This document shows, piece after piece, positions 42,377-50,661 of a stretch of 64,000 nt of DNA (within the stretch, counting starts at the first letter, position 1; the number at the start of each line of letters is the position of its first letter). The notes beneath the pieces were generated by a model, which was given only the letters and a program-made list of their open reading frames with translations, made no database searches and had not been told where the DNA came from. Both the position numbers and the translations under genes were made by a program. Origin of the DNA: Aquipuribacter hungaricus (GTDB lineage: Bacteria > Actinomycetota > Actinomycetes > Actinomycetales > JBBAYJ01). The stretch is taken from the NCBI RefSeq assembly GCF_042663885.1, contig NZ_JBHSXV010000001.1; one strand, given 5' to 3'.

Positions 42377-43572
42377 CCTCGTCCTCCGGGCAGCGGGGCG
42401 TCGGCGGGACCGGCGAGCCAGGCGCGGACGGCGTCGCCGTGGGCGTCCAGGGCCGGCGGGGGCAGGTCGTACCCGGCGGGGGTGGCCGAGAAGCGCAGCG
42501 GGTTGCGGACCGTGGGGACGGCCGCGTCGCCCTCGCCGACCACGACGACCGGCTCCAGCCCGAGCTCCTCGGCCAGCGCGACGCCCTCGTCGACGGTGTT
42601 GATCGGCGCGCAGGGGACGCCGGCGTCGAGCAGGGTACGGAACCACTCGTCGCGGGTCCGGGTCATCAGGCGCTCGACGAGCAGCGGCCGCAGACCCTCG
42701 CGGTGGGCGGTGCGGTCCTGGTTGTGGGCGAAGCGCGGGTCCTCGAGCAGCTCCGGGACGCCCAGCACCTCGCACAGCTTCGCGAACTGCCCGTCGTTGC
42801 CGGCGATGACGATGAGCTCGCCGTCGGCCACCGGCAGCGGCTCGTAGGGGAACAGGCTGGGGTGGGCGTTGCCCATCCGGAAGGGGACGGTGCCGCCGGC
42901 CACCCAGGCGCTCGTGTGGTTGACCAGGCCCGACAGGGCGGTCGACAGCAGGTTGACCTCGACGTGCTGGCCGGTGCCGGTCACGGCGCGCGAGGCGAGG
43001 GCGGCGAGGACGCCGATGGTCGCCTGCATGCCGCTCATGACGTCGAAGACGGAGATGCCCGCGCGGTAGGGGGAGCCGTCCGGGTCGCCCGTGAGGCTCA
43101 TCAGGCCCGACATCGCCTGCACCATGAGGTCGTAGCCGGGCAGCGCCGCGCCGGCCCCGGAGCCGAAGCCGGTGATGGAGGCGTAGACCACCCGGGGGTT
43201 GCCGGCGCTGACGGTGGCGAAGTCCAGGCCGAACCGGGCCAGGCCGCCGGGCTTGAAGTTCTCGATGACGACGTCGGCGCGGCGGGCGAGCTCCTGCGCG
43301 GCGGCCAGGTCGTCGGGGTCCTTGAGGTCCAGCACGACCGACCGCTTGCCGCGGTTGACCGCCAGGTAGTACGTGGACACCTCGCCGCGGACGGGGGGCA
43401 GCCAGGTGCGGGTGTCGTCCCCGCCCCGCCCCTCGACCTTGACCACCCGGGCGCCCATGTCCGACAGCAGCATCGAGGCGTACGGTCCGGCGAGGATGCG
43501 CGAGAAGTCGGCCACCAGCAGGCCGTCGAGCGGGCCGGCAGCAGGGGGGACCCTGGGGTCGTCCTCGACCAT
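42373..43572 (-). CDS. CaiB/BaiF (class III) CoA transferase
   Basis: 399 residues. Class III family signatures: GLLVADFSRILAGPYASMLLSDMGARVVKVE, the catalytic aspartate region YDLMVQAMSGLMSLTGDPDGSPYRAG, and ADVVIENFKPGGLARFGLD. It transfers CoA between carboxylic acids, for instance from succinyl-CoA to an aromatic-ring cleavage product. First gene of the operon: ATG 43572 has GGAGGAG upstream at 6 bases and a TTGACA promoter in the divergent intergenic region. Substrate unknown. Confidence 0.9.
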   Translation of the reverse strand: MVEDDPRVPPAAGPLDGLLVADFSRILAGPYASMLLSDMGARVVKVEGRGGDDTRTWLPPVRGEVSTYYLAVNRGKRSVVLDLKDPDDLAAAQELARRADVVIENFKPGGLARFGLDFATVSAGNPRVVYASITGFGSGAGAALPGYDLMVQAMSGLMSLTGDPDGSPYRAGISVFDVMSGMQATIGVLAALASRAVTGTGQHVEVNLLSTALSGLVNHTSAWVAGGTVPFRMGNAHPSLFPYEPLPVADGELIVIAGNDGQFAKLCEVLGVPELLEDPRFAHNQDRTAHREGLRPLLVERLMTRTRDEWFRTLLDAGVPCAPINTVDEGVALAEELGLEPVVVVGEGDAAVPTVRNPLRFSATPAGYDLPPPALDAHGDAVRAWLAGPADAPLPGGRG

Positions 43573-43606
43573 CGGGGCTCCTCCGTCCGTCGTCGTCGAC
43601 GCTGCT

Positions 43607-43747
43607 GTCCGCTGTGCGGACGCGTGTCCGGGAAGTCTGCGAGGTGCCGACGGCCCTGTCAAGCACCCGTCCAGTCCCGCTTGACAGCCCGTCGGGGCGG
43701 TCGGACAGTGGGTCCGAGCGTTGCCCACTGTGCGGACAGGCGTCCGC
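43607..43747. promoter_or_regulatory. Divergent promoter region with three CGGAC-N4/5-GTCCG operators
   Basis: Both directions have a perfect TTGACA: minus strand (complement of 43657-43662) with CAGACT 17 bases on, plus strand at 43681-43686 with GACAGT 17 bases on. Three similar palindromes sit at or just past the predicted starts: gcggac-gcgt-gtccgg (43616-43631, with an extra half site gtccg at 43607), tcggac-agtgg-gtccga (43701-43717, over the plus-strand -10) and gcggac-aggc-gtccgc (43732-43747). One repressor could therefore control both arms. No regulator gene is adjacent. Confidence 0.6.
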
Positions 43748-43766
43748 GCCAGGACGAAGGAGTCCG

Positions 43767-45221
43767 ATGGACCAGCCCACGACCCCCGCCGACCTCACGC
43801 CCGGACGGCCGGTCGTCCTGCGCGGGGGCACCGTCCTCACGATGGACGACGCCCGCACCGTGCTCCACGGTGCCGACGTGCTCGTCGTCGACGGCGCGGT
43901 CGCCGCTGTCGGCCCCCGCCTGGACGCGCCCGCGGACGCGCTGGAGGTCGACGCCACCGGCGGCATCGTCATGCCCGGCATGGTCGACACGCACCGGCAC
44001 ATGTGGCAGACCGCGATGCGCGGCTACGGGGCCGACTGGACCCTCACGCAGTACTTCGTCTGGTACTACCTCGAGCACGGCCGGGCGTTCCGGCCGCAGG
44101 ACGTCGCGGCGGGCAACGTGCTGTCGGCGCTGGAGTCGCTGGACGCCGGCGTGACGACCACGGTCGACTGGTCGCACGGCCTGCAGTCGGTCGAGCACGC
44201 CGACGCCGCGGTCGACGCGCTGCGCTCGGTGCCCGGCCGCTTCGTCCTGGCCTACGGCAACATCCAGGCCGCGCCGTGGGAGTGGTCGGCCTCGGCGGAC
44301 TTCCGCTCCTTCGTCGAGCGGTTCCCCCGCAGCGACATGCTCGGCCTGCAGATGGCCTTCGACGTCACGGGCGACCCGGCGTTCCCGGAGCGGGCCGCCT
44401 TCGAGGTGGCCCGCGACCTGGACCTGGCTGTCACCACGCACGCCGGGGTGTGGGGGGCGACCAACGACGACGGCATCCGCCTCATGCACGACGGCGGGTT
44501 CATGGAGGAGCGGACGGTGTACGTCCACGCCGCGACCCTGGGCCACGACAGCTACCACCGCATCGCCGCGACGGGCGGCTCGGTGTCGGTGGCCACGGAG
44601 TCCGAGCAGAGCTGCGGCCAGGGCTACCCCCCCACCTGGCAGCTGCGCGAGCACGGCATCCCGGTGTCGATCAGCATGGACACCAGCGTGTGGATGTCCG
44701 GCGACCTGTTCTCGGCCATGCGCAGCACGGTCGGCGCCGACCGGTCGCGCGAGCACATGGAGGCCCACCGCGAGGGCGGCACGGTCACCCACGTGCACCT
44801 GCGCGCGGAGGAGGTCGTGGACTGGGCGACCCGCGGCGGGGCCAGGGCGCTGGGCATGGACGGCCTGGTCGGCAGCATCCAGGTCGGCCGCCGGGCCGAC
44901 GTGGTCCTGCTCAAGAACGACCTGTCCCCGGTGATGTTCCCCGTGCTGCACCCGTACGGGCACGTGGCGCTGCAGGCCCAGCGGGGCGACGTCCACACCG
45001 TGCTCGTCGACGGCCGGGTGGTCAAGCACGAGCACCGCCTGGTCGGGGTGGACGTGCAGCGGGCCAAGGACGCCGTCGCCGGCACGCTGGAGCACCTGCG
45101 CTCCGGCATGGGCGAGGAGGAGTGGCAGCGGGGGATGAACCCCGACGTCCCCGAGACCAAGGTGCTGGACAACCCGTACACCTACACCGAGTACCGCTCG
45201 GCGGCGACGCACCAGGCCTGA
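43767..45221 (+). CDS. Amidohydrolase (ATZ/TRZ, chlorohydrolase/deaminase-like)
   Basis: 484 residues. The metal-dependent hydrolase barrel has the HxH motif in GMVDTHRHMWQTAMRG, further ligand histidines in AVTTHAGVWG and YVHAATLGHDSYH, and the conserved Asp in SISMDTSVW. The DUF-like C-terminus has RRADVVLLKNDLSPVMFPVLHPYGHVALQ. Relatives hydrolyse amino, chloro or amide groups on heterocycles and purines (AtzA, TrzN, 8-oxoguanine deaminase), so the cluster may act on an amino-substituted or cyclic amide compound. ATG 43767 has AAGGAG 4 bases upstream. It is divergent from the ring-cleavage operon and shares its operator set. Confidence 0.85.
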   Translation: MDQPTTPADLTPGRPVVLRGGTVLTMDDARTVLHGADVLVVDGAVAAVGPRLDAPADALEVDATGGIVMPGMVDTHRHMWQTAMRGYGADWTLTQYFVWYYLEHGRAFRPQDVAAGNVLSALESLDAGVTTTVDWSHGLQSVEHADAAVDALRSVPGRFVLAYGNIQAAPWEWSASADFRSFVERFPRSDMLGLQMAFDVTGDPAFPERAAFEVARDLDLAVTTHAGVWGATNDDGIRLMHDGGFMEERTVYVHAATLGHDSYHRIAATGGSVSVATESEQSCGQGYPPTWQLREHGIPVSISMDTSVWMSGDLFSAMRSTVGADRSREHMEAHREGGTVTHVHLRAEEVVDWATRGGARALGMDGLVGSIQVGRRADVVLLKNDLSPVMFPVLHPYGHVALQAQRGDVHTVLVDGRVVKHEHRLVGVDVQRAKDAVAGTLEHLRSGMGEEEWQRGMNPDVPETKVLDNPYTYTEYRSAATHQA

Positions 45222-45225
45222 GCGG

Positions 45226-47097
45226 CTAGCGGTCCAGCTGCCAGACCGCGTAGCTGCCGCTCGGCTCCACGCCGAGCAGCGTCAGGGTGCCCGGCGCCGC
45301 CGGCGGCAGGTCCGCGGGCCCGACCACGAGGGTCCCGGACGGCGTGCCCGCGGGCAGGGCCTCCCCGGTGCGCACGAGCCGGGTGACCCGGTCGGCGAGC
45401 CACCACTGCAGCGCGTTCCCGCTGAGCAGGAGCGGCCGGTCCTCCACCAGGAGGACCGGCACGCCGGGGTGGGCCTCGACCAGGTCCCGGGCGCCGAACA
45501 TCTGCTGGATCCACAGGTCGCGGGGGGCGATGGTGCGGTCCTCGGCGACCAGGGCCGTGCCGAGCAGGAGGACGCCGACCAGGCCGACCGCCGCGGTCCT
45601 CGCCGCGGCTCCCGCTGTCGACACCGCCCCGGTCCTGGCTGCTGTCCCGACCCCGGTCCCGCCGTCCCCGGTCCCCGCCGTGGCCCGCGCGACGAGGAGG
45701 AACCCGGCGAGCACCGCGAGCGCGAGCGTCGTCGCGGGCGCCCAGGGGACGGCGTACTGTCCGTCGACCCGCCAGGCCCACGCCTCCAGGCCGGGGACGT
45801 TGAGCTGGACGAAGCCCTCGACCCGGTCGCGGGTGGCGCGCAGCACGACGAGCGCGGCCGCCGACAGCACCGCCGTGACCACCAGCGCGGCGACGAGCAG
45901 CCGGGCGGGGGAGCGGCGGGACAGCAGCGCCGCGCCGCCGGCCAGGGCCAGGACGAACCACAGCGGGTCGCCGTAGCGGCCGTAGACGAGCTGGTCGACC
46001 CGGCCGCCGTCGTCGAGCCGGGTCGACAGGTAGGCGGCGCCGACGAGCAGCTGCGCCGGTGCCGCGGCGACCAGCCACACGGCCGCCCCCGGCCGGCGGG
46101 CGCCGAGCTCCCGCACGGCCGGCCGCAGCAGCGCGAGCAGGCCGAGCACCGTCAACCCGGTCCAGGCCGCGGCCGCGTACCAGGCGTGACCCACCGCGAG
46201 GGCGAGCACGTCGCCCGGTCGCAGCGCACCGGCCTGCTCGGCGGCCACCGCGGTCCGCGCGACCCCGCCGCCGTACAGCTCGGCCTCGACCCGGGCGTTG
46301 AGCAGCCAGCCCGCCGCCGCGCCCGCGGCCCCGGCGACCAGGGCGAGCGCGCCCGCGCGGCTGCGGTGCACCAGCGCCCACGACGCCACGACGAGCAGCC
46401 CCAGGGCCGCGGCCGGGGCGAACCGGGCGTGGGTGGTGGGCAGCCACGCCAGCAGCAGCGCCAGGGCCGCGAGCGTCCCCCACGGCACCGCCGGCCGCGT
46501 GCCCGACGGCACGGCCGAGGGCGCGCCCCACGGCACCACCGGTGGCCCGGGGCGTCCGCCGGGTCGGCTGTCCGCCAGCCGCAGGAGCAGCCACGCGGTG
46601 GTCGTCAGCTGGACCGTGAGCAGGCCCTCCGGCAGGGCGTAGCCGGTGTAGCCGAGCCGCCCGCCCGCCACGCCCAGGGCGGCCGCCAGGAGCAGGGAGG
46701 CCCGCGGCCCGGCGCCGAGCCGGCGGGCCAGCAGGGTCGCGGGCACGACGAGCCCGACCGCCAGGAGCACCCCGAGCACGACGCTCGCCACGTAGACGGT
46801 CGGCGGGTGGGAGGTGAGCCACCACAGCGGCGCGGTGAGCAGGCCCCAGCCGGCCGCGTACCCGCCGGCGTAGTCGGGCGTGAGCAGCCCGGCGCCCTCG
46901 CCGGTGGCCAGCCACCGCGCCGCGGCGAGGTAGCCGATCTCGTCCTTGGTCTGCACCGGGGCGACGGCGTCCAGCGACACCGCGGTGTGGGCGGCCGCGA
47001 CCACGCCGAGCGCGGCGCCCCAGCGCAGCAGGCCCGGCGCGCCCCGGCGAGGGGGGCGGGGCGGGGCGGGCGCCGCCGCCCGCTCCCCGGTCACCAC
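45226..47097 (-). CDS. Polytopic membrane protein, GT-C glycosyltransferase-like
   Basis: 623 residues with about 11-13 predicted membrane segments and an extracytoplasmic C-terminal domain. The loop after the first segment carries an acidic pair (VQTKDEIGYLAAARWLATG), as in GT-C enzymes such as PMT or ArnT relatives that transfer sugars from polyprenyl-phosphate donors. No more specific family can be assigned. GTG 47097 is preceded by GGGAGGA. The Gly/Thr-rich stretch near residue 480 is low-complexity. It converges with the amidohydrolase gene, 4 bases between stops. Confidence 0.65.
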   Translation of the reverse strand: MVTGERAAAPAPPRPPRRGAPGLLRWGAALGVVAAAHTAVSLDAVAPVQTKDEIGYLAAARWLATGEGAGLLTPDYAGGYAAGWGLLTAPLWWLTSHPPTVYVASVVLGVLLAVGLVVPATLLARRLGAGPRASLLLAAALGVAGGRLGYTGYALPEGLLTVQLTTTAWLLLRLADSRPGGRPGPPVVPWGAPSAVPSGTRPAVPWGTLAALALLLAWLPTTHARFAPAAALGLLVVASWALVHRSRAGALALVAGAAGAAAGWLLNARVEAELYGGGVARTAVAAEQAGALRPGDVLALAVGHAWYAAAAWTGLTVLGLLALLRPAVRELGARRPGAAVWLVAAAPAQLLVGAAYLSTRLDDGGRVDQLVYGRYGDPLWFVLALAGGAALLSRRSPARLLVAALVVTAVLSAAALVVLRATRDRVEGFVQLNVPGLEAWAWRVDGQYAVPWAPATTLALAVLAGFLLVARATAGTGDGGTGVGTAARTGAVSTAGAAARTAAVGLVGVLLLGTALVAEDRTIAPRDLWIQQMFGARDLVEAHPGVPVLLVEDRPLLLSGNALQWWLADRVTRLVRTGEALPAGTPSGTLVVGPADLPPAAPGTLTLLGVEPSGSYAVWQLDR

Positions 47098-47155
47098 GTG
47101 CGCATCCTCCCAGAGCCGGGTCGCGCGCCCGGCGGCGCGGCTCCATGATCACGCC

Positions 47156-47716
47156 ATGGCAGAGGCGTCGCGCTCGGAGGGCACCCATCCCGGCGACCCG
47201 GAGGACCGGGAGCGCTCGGCGGCGCAGAGCGGGTCGAACGACGGGGACATCACCGACAACGTCCCCCCGCCGGAGGACACCCGGGCGATGCGCTGGCTGC
47301 GGCTGGCCGAGGACGGCGTCTACTACGTCATGGGCGTGGTGCTGCTCGTCGCCGCGGCCGTCGTCGTCTTCTTCGCCCTGGGCAACTTCGCCGCCGTCGT
47401 CACGGGCGAGACCGAGACGGCCATGCTCGAGGTGCTCGACGCGCTGCTGCTGGTCTTCATCTTCGTCGAGCTGCTCTACGCGGTCCGGGTCACCATCGCC
47501 CGGCACGAGATCGCCGCGGAGCCGTTCCTGCTCATCGGCGTCATCGCCTCCATCAAGGAGATCGTCGTGCTGAGCGTGGAGGCCGCCGGGGCGGTCGGCG
47601 ACGGGCCGCTGTTCGCCGACCGGGTCGTCCTCGTCGGCGTGCTGGGCGGGGTCGTGCTCGGGCTGTGCCTGGCGATCCTCCTGCTGCGGCGCTCGCAGAC
47701 CTACCCCTCGGAGTAG
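47156..47716 (+). CDS. PsiE-family phosphate-starvation-inducible membrane protein
   Basis: 186 residues. An acidic N-terminus of about 55 residues is followed by four membrane segments (VYYVMGVVLLVAAAVVVFFAL, LLLVFIFVELLYAV, FLLIGVIASIKEIVVLSV, GVVLGLCLAILLL). The FVELLYAVRVTIARHEIAAEPFL segment is the PsiE signature. Function unknown; induced by phosphate limitation in E. coli. ATG 47156 has CATGAT 6 bases upstream, consistent with leaderless initiation. Its last 16 bases overlap the converging gene's 3' end. Confidence 0.85.
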   Translation: MAEASRSEGTHPGDPEDRERSAAQSGSNDGDITDNVPPPEDTRAMRWLRLAEDGVYYVMGVVLLVAAAVVVFFALGNFAAVVTGETETAMLEVLDALLLVFIFVELLYAVRVTIARHEIAAEPFLLIGVIASIKEIVVLSVEAAGAVGDGPLFADRVVLVGVLGGVVLGLCLAILLLRRSQTYPSE

Positions 47717-48393
47717 GCCGCCCGCAGGTACCGCCGCGCGCCGCCGTCGTCGAGCCCGCCCCGCGCAGGGGCCCCGAAGGTCTCGACCAGGCCCCGGGCC
47801 ACCACGCCGGCGTAGCGCGACGACGGCGGGCCGGGCGGGACTGCCGCGGGCGCCGGCGCGGTGAACGTCAGCGCCGGCTCCCCGTCCAGTGCGCCGACCA
47901 CGACGAGGCGGCCGTACCAGCCCTCGTCGAGCACGGCGCCGCCGTCGGCGAGCACCCGGTCCGGCCACGGTGCGGCCAGGCGCGCGGTGCCGCCGTTCTC
48001 CAGGTGCACCACCTCCAGGTACTGCCGCAGCGTCACCCGCCAGGCCCGCGCGAGCACCCCCGGGCCGTGGCCGTCGGGGTCCCAGAACGCCACGCCGCCG
48101 CCGCCCCACTGCGGGGCGTCGTGGCCGAACCGGAGCCGGCCGGGCAGCACCACCGGTCGCTCGGCGGAGGCCGGGGCGGTGCCGGGCCCGCCGGGGTAGG
48201 TCCGGTCGAGCCCCGCCACGGTGCCCCCGAGCAGGTAGACCTCGAACCGCTCGCGCAGCAGGTTGGAGCCGTAGGAGACGTACCAGACGTGCGACGGGTC
48301 GGCCGGGGGAGCGCCCGGTGCCGCTGCCGCGGCGGCGGCCCCCGACCTCGTCGTGGCGGCGCGCAGGTCGGTGACCGCCGGTGCCGCGAGCAC
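47701..48393 (-). CDS. Gamma-glutamylcyclotransferase-like protein
   Basis: 230 residues. The motif VWYVSYGSNLLRERFEVYLLGG contains the YGSN signature of the gamma-glutamylcyclotransferase-like (BtrG/YtfP) fold, and VVVLPGRLRFGH with AFWDPDGHG follow. Proteins of this actinobacterial subgroup are often mislabelled as histone deacetylase. The reaction is unproven; the fold suggests cyclisation of gamma-glutamyl amines or peptides. GTG 48393 lies 15 bases downstream of the hisN stop, so it is probably the second gene of that operon; the exact start is uncertain because the N-terminal 25 residues are Ala-rich. Confidence 0.7.
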   Translation of the reverse strand: MLAAPAVTDLRAATTRSGAAAAAAAPGAPPADPSHVWYVSYGSNLLRERFEVYLLGGTVAGLDRTYPGGPGTAPASAERPVVLPGRLRFGHDAPQWGGGGVAFWDPDGHGPGVLARAWRVTLRQYLEVVHLENGGTARLAAPWPDRVLADGGAVLDEGWYGRLVVVGALDGEPALTFTAPAPAAVPPGPPSSRYAGVVARGLVETFGAPARGGLDDGGARRYLRAAYSEG

Positions 48394-48407
48394 CTGCTCG
48401 ACGGCGG

Positions 48408-49202
48408 TCAGGGCCGCCCGCCCCGCAGCACGGCGAGCGTCTCCTCGTGCAGCGCCCCGTTGGTCGCCACGGCGTCCGCTCCCCAGGGCCCGTCCGTGCC
48501 GTCCAGCGAGGTGAAGCGCCCGCCGGCCTCGGTGACGATGGGCACGAGCGCCGCCATGTCGTGCAGCGCGAGCTCCGGCTCGCAGGCCACGTCGACGGCG
48601 CCCTCGGCGAGCATCATGTAGGACCAGAAGTCGCCGTAGGCGCGGGTCCGCCAGCAGCGCCGGGTGAGGTCGAGGAACCCGGGCAGCAGGCCGCGCTCCT
48701 CCCAGCCGGACAGCGAGGAGTACGACAGCGACGCGTCGGACAGGTGGTCGACCGAGGACACGTGCAGCTGGCGCGCGGAGCTCAGGCTGCGCCCGGTGAA
48801 GGCGCCCGTGCCCGCCGCGGCCCACCAGCGCCGGCCCAGCGCCGGGGCCGACACGACGCCGACCATGGGGGTCCGGTCGTCCACGAGCGCCACCAGGGTC
48901 GCCCACACCGGGACGCCGCGGACGAAGTTCTTGGTGCCGTCGATCGGGTCGACGACCCACTGCCGGCGACCGTGGCCGGTGGCGCCCATCTCCTCCCCGA
49001 CGACCATGTCGCGGGAGCGGGTGCGCTGCAGCATCGACCTGATCGCGCGCTCGGCGTCGGTGTCGGCCTCGGTGACCGGGGTGAGGTCGGGCTTGGTCGA
49101 GACCTGCAGGTCGGCCGCGCCGAAGCGCGCCAGCGTGAGGGCGTCGACCTGGTCGACGATGGACATCGCCAGGCGGAGGTCGTCGTCCCAGCTCTGGCCC
49201 AT
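48408..49202 (-). CDS. hisN: Histidinol-phosphatase, inositol monophosphatase family
   Basis: 264 residues with all IMPase-family metal motifs: VVGEEMGA, the WVVDPIDGTKNFVRGVPVWATLVAL loop, and GDFWSYMMLAEGAVDVACEPELALHDMAAL. The form without PAIDG/NFxHG variants, together with GTKNFVRG, is typical of the actinobacterial HisN enzymes that dephosphorylate histidinol phosphate. ATG 49202 has TAGTCT (complement of 49210-49215) 7 bases upstream and no Shine-Dalgarno. It is divergent from the DUF2087 gene. Confidence 0.88.
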   Translation of the reverse strand: MGQSWDDDLRLAMSIVDQVDALTLARFGAADLQVSTKPDLTPVTEADTDAERAIRSMLQRTRSRDMVVGEEMGATGHGRRQWVVDPIDGTKNFVRGVPVWATLVALVDDRTPMVGVVSAPALGRRWWAAAGTGAFTGRSLSSARQLHVSSVDHLSDASLSYSSLSGWEERGLLPGFLDLTRRCWRTRAYGDFWSYMMLAEGAVDVACEPELALHDMAALVPIVTEAGGRFTSLDGTDGPWGADAVATNGALHEETLAVLRGGRP

Positions 49203-49209
49203 GCCCCCG

Positions 49210-49232
49210 AGACTACGGCGCCCACCTACCCT
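49210..49232. promoter_or_regulatory. Back-to-back leaderless promoters (hisN and DUF2087)
   Basis: Within the 36-base intergenic region, TAGTCT on the minus strand (49210-49215) precedes the hisN ATG by 7 bases and TACCCT on the plus strand (49227-49232) precedes the DUF2087 GTG by 6 bases. Neither gene has a ribosome site. The -35 element of each promoter would lie in the coding region of the other gene. Confidence 0.6.
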
Positions 49233-49238
49233 TGCCGG

Positions 49239-49589
49239 GTGAGCGAACCGAGCGCGGCGGGCGCCCCCGACCCCGACCACCAGCCGGCGCGGTGGGCCTC
49301 CCGCCTGGGCGAGGCCGAGCGGGCCTCGGTGCTGCGGGCGTTCCTCGGACCCGACGGCCGGCTGGTGCGGATCCCGGCCAAGCACACCAAGCGCCTCGTC
49401 GTCCTCGACCTGCTCGCCCAGGAGTTCGTCCCCGGCGAGCGGTACACCGAGACCGAGGTCAACAACCGGCTGCGGCCCTTCCACGACGACGTCGCGGCGC
49501 TGCGCCGGTACCTGGTGGAGAACCTGTTCCTCGCCCGCGAGGCGGGCGTCTACTGGCGCACCGGCGGGTCGGTCGAGCTCGAGGTCTAG
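49239..49589 (+). CDS. DUF2087 domain-containing protein
   Basis: 116 residues. The C-terminal 75 residues match the DUF2087 pattern: LRAFLGPDGRLVRIPAKHTKRLVVLDLLAQEF, YTETEVNNRLRPFHDDVAALRRYLVENLFLAREAGVYWR. This winged-helix-like module is often found next to or fused with HTH regulators, which suggests nucleic-acid or protein binding, but no function is established. GTG 49239 is set by the conserved spacing TACCCT-N6-GTG. It converges with rsgA, 12 bases apart. Confidence 0.85.
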   Translation: MSEPSAAGAPDPDHQPARWASRLGEAERASVLRAFLGPDGRLVRIPAKHTKRLVVLDLLAQEFVPGERYTETEVNNRLRPFHDDVAALRRYLVENLFLAREAGVYWRTGGSVELEV

Positions 49590-49601
49590 GCCCGCGCGGC
49601 G

Positions 49602-50660
49602 TCAGACCCGCTCGCGCTCCCGCTCGCCGGGCTCGGCCTCGCCGCGGACCGCGCGCAGCAGGCGGCGGAAGCTGTCGAGCCGGTCCGGGGAGGCGTGGCC
49701 GCCGGCGACCCAGGCGTCCAGGCCGCACTCGTCCTCGTCGTGCGTGCAGCCGCGCGGGCACTCCTCGGTGCCGCCGGCCAGGTCGGCGAACCCGCCGAGG
49801 AGCGTCTCCGCGCCGACGTGCGCCAGGCCGAAGGACCGGATGCCGGGGGTGTCCACGGCCCAGCCGCCGGCGGCCAGCGGCAGCACGACCGACGCGGTCG
49901 AGGTGTGCCGCCCCTTGCCCGTGGTGCCCGACACCAGGCTGGTGGCCCGCCCGGCGCCGGGGGACAGCTCGTTGACCAGCGTGGACTTGCCGACGCCGGA
50001 GGGGCCGATGATCGCCGTCACCCGCCCGGCCAGAGCGGCGCGGACGTCGTCCAGGCCCCGCCAGCCGCGCGAGGTCACCGACACCGAGCGGAGCCCGAAG
50101 TCGGCGTACGCCGCGAGCAGCCGGGCGGGGTCGGCGAGGTCGGTCTTGGTGACGACGAGCAGCGGGTCGATCCCGGCGTCCCAGGCCGCGACCAGGGCGC
50201 GGTCGACCAGGCGGGGGTTGGGCTCGGGGTCCGCCGCCGCGACCACCAGGCAGACCTGGTCGGCGTTGGCGACGACGACGCGCTCGACGGGGTCGGTGTC
50301 GTCGGCGCTGCGCCGCAGCGCCGAGCTGCGGGGCTCCACGCGGACGAGCCGCGACAGGGAGTCCGTGGTGCCGGAGGTGTCGCCGACCAGGCCGACGACG
50401 TCGCCGACGGCGACCCCCGACGGCCGGATCTCGCGGGCGCGCACCGCGGTGACGACGACCGCGTCCGGGTCCGCGGGCTCGCCGTGGGCCGGGGCGGGGA
50501 CCAGGCAGGTGTAGCGGCCCCGGTCGATGGTCGTCACCCAGCCCGGCACCGCGTCGTCGTGCGCGGGCCGGTCCTTGGTCCGCGGCCGGGTGCCCCGGCG
50601 CGGGGGCCGGGCCCGGGCGTCGGTCTCGTCCCAGGAGGCGGTGCTGCGGCGCCGGACCAC
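49602..50660 (-). CDS. rsgA: Ribosome small-subunit-dependent GTPase A
   Basis: 352 residues. An OB-fold N-terminal domain is followed by the circularly permuted GTPase: TKTDLADP (G4) precedes GPSGVGKSTLVNEL (G1) and VDTPGIRSFGL (G3). The zinc finger reads CPRGCTHDEDEC. RsgA helps late 30S maturation by checking the decoding centre. A longer basic N-terminus of about 35 residues precedes the OB fold. It starts one base after the aroA stop, so the two are co-transcribed, a common actinobacterial arrangement. Confidence 0.95.
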   Translation of the reverse strand: MVRRRSTASWDETDARARPPRRGTRPRTKDRPAHDDAVPGWVTTIDRGRYTCLVPAPAHGEPADPDAVVVTAVRAREIRPSGVAVGDVVGLVGDTSGTTDSLSRLVRVEPRSSALRRSADDTDPVERVVVANADQVCLVVAAADPEPNPRLVDRALVAAWDAGIDPLLVVTKTDLADPARLLAAYADFGLRSVSVTSRGWRGLDDVRAALAGRVTAIIGPSGVGKSTLVNELSPGAGRATSLVSGTTGKGRHTSTASVVLPLAAGGWAVDTPGIRSFGLAHVGAETLLGGFADLAGGTEECPRGCTHDEDECGLDAWVAGGHASPDRLDSFRRLLRAVRGEAEPGERERERV

Positions 50661-50661
50661 G

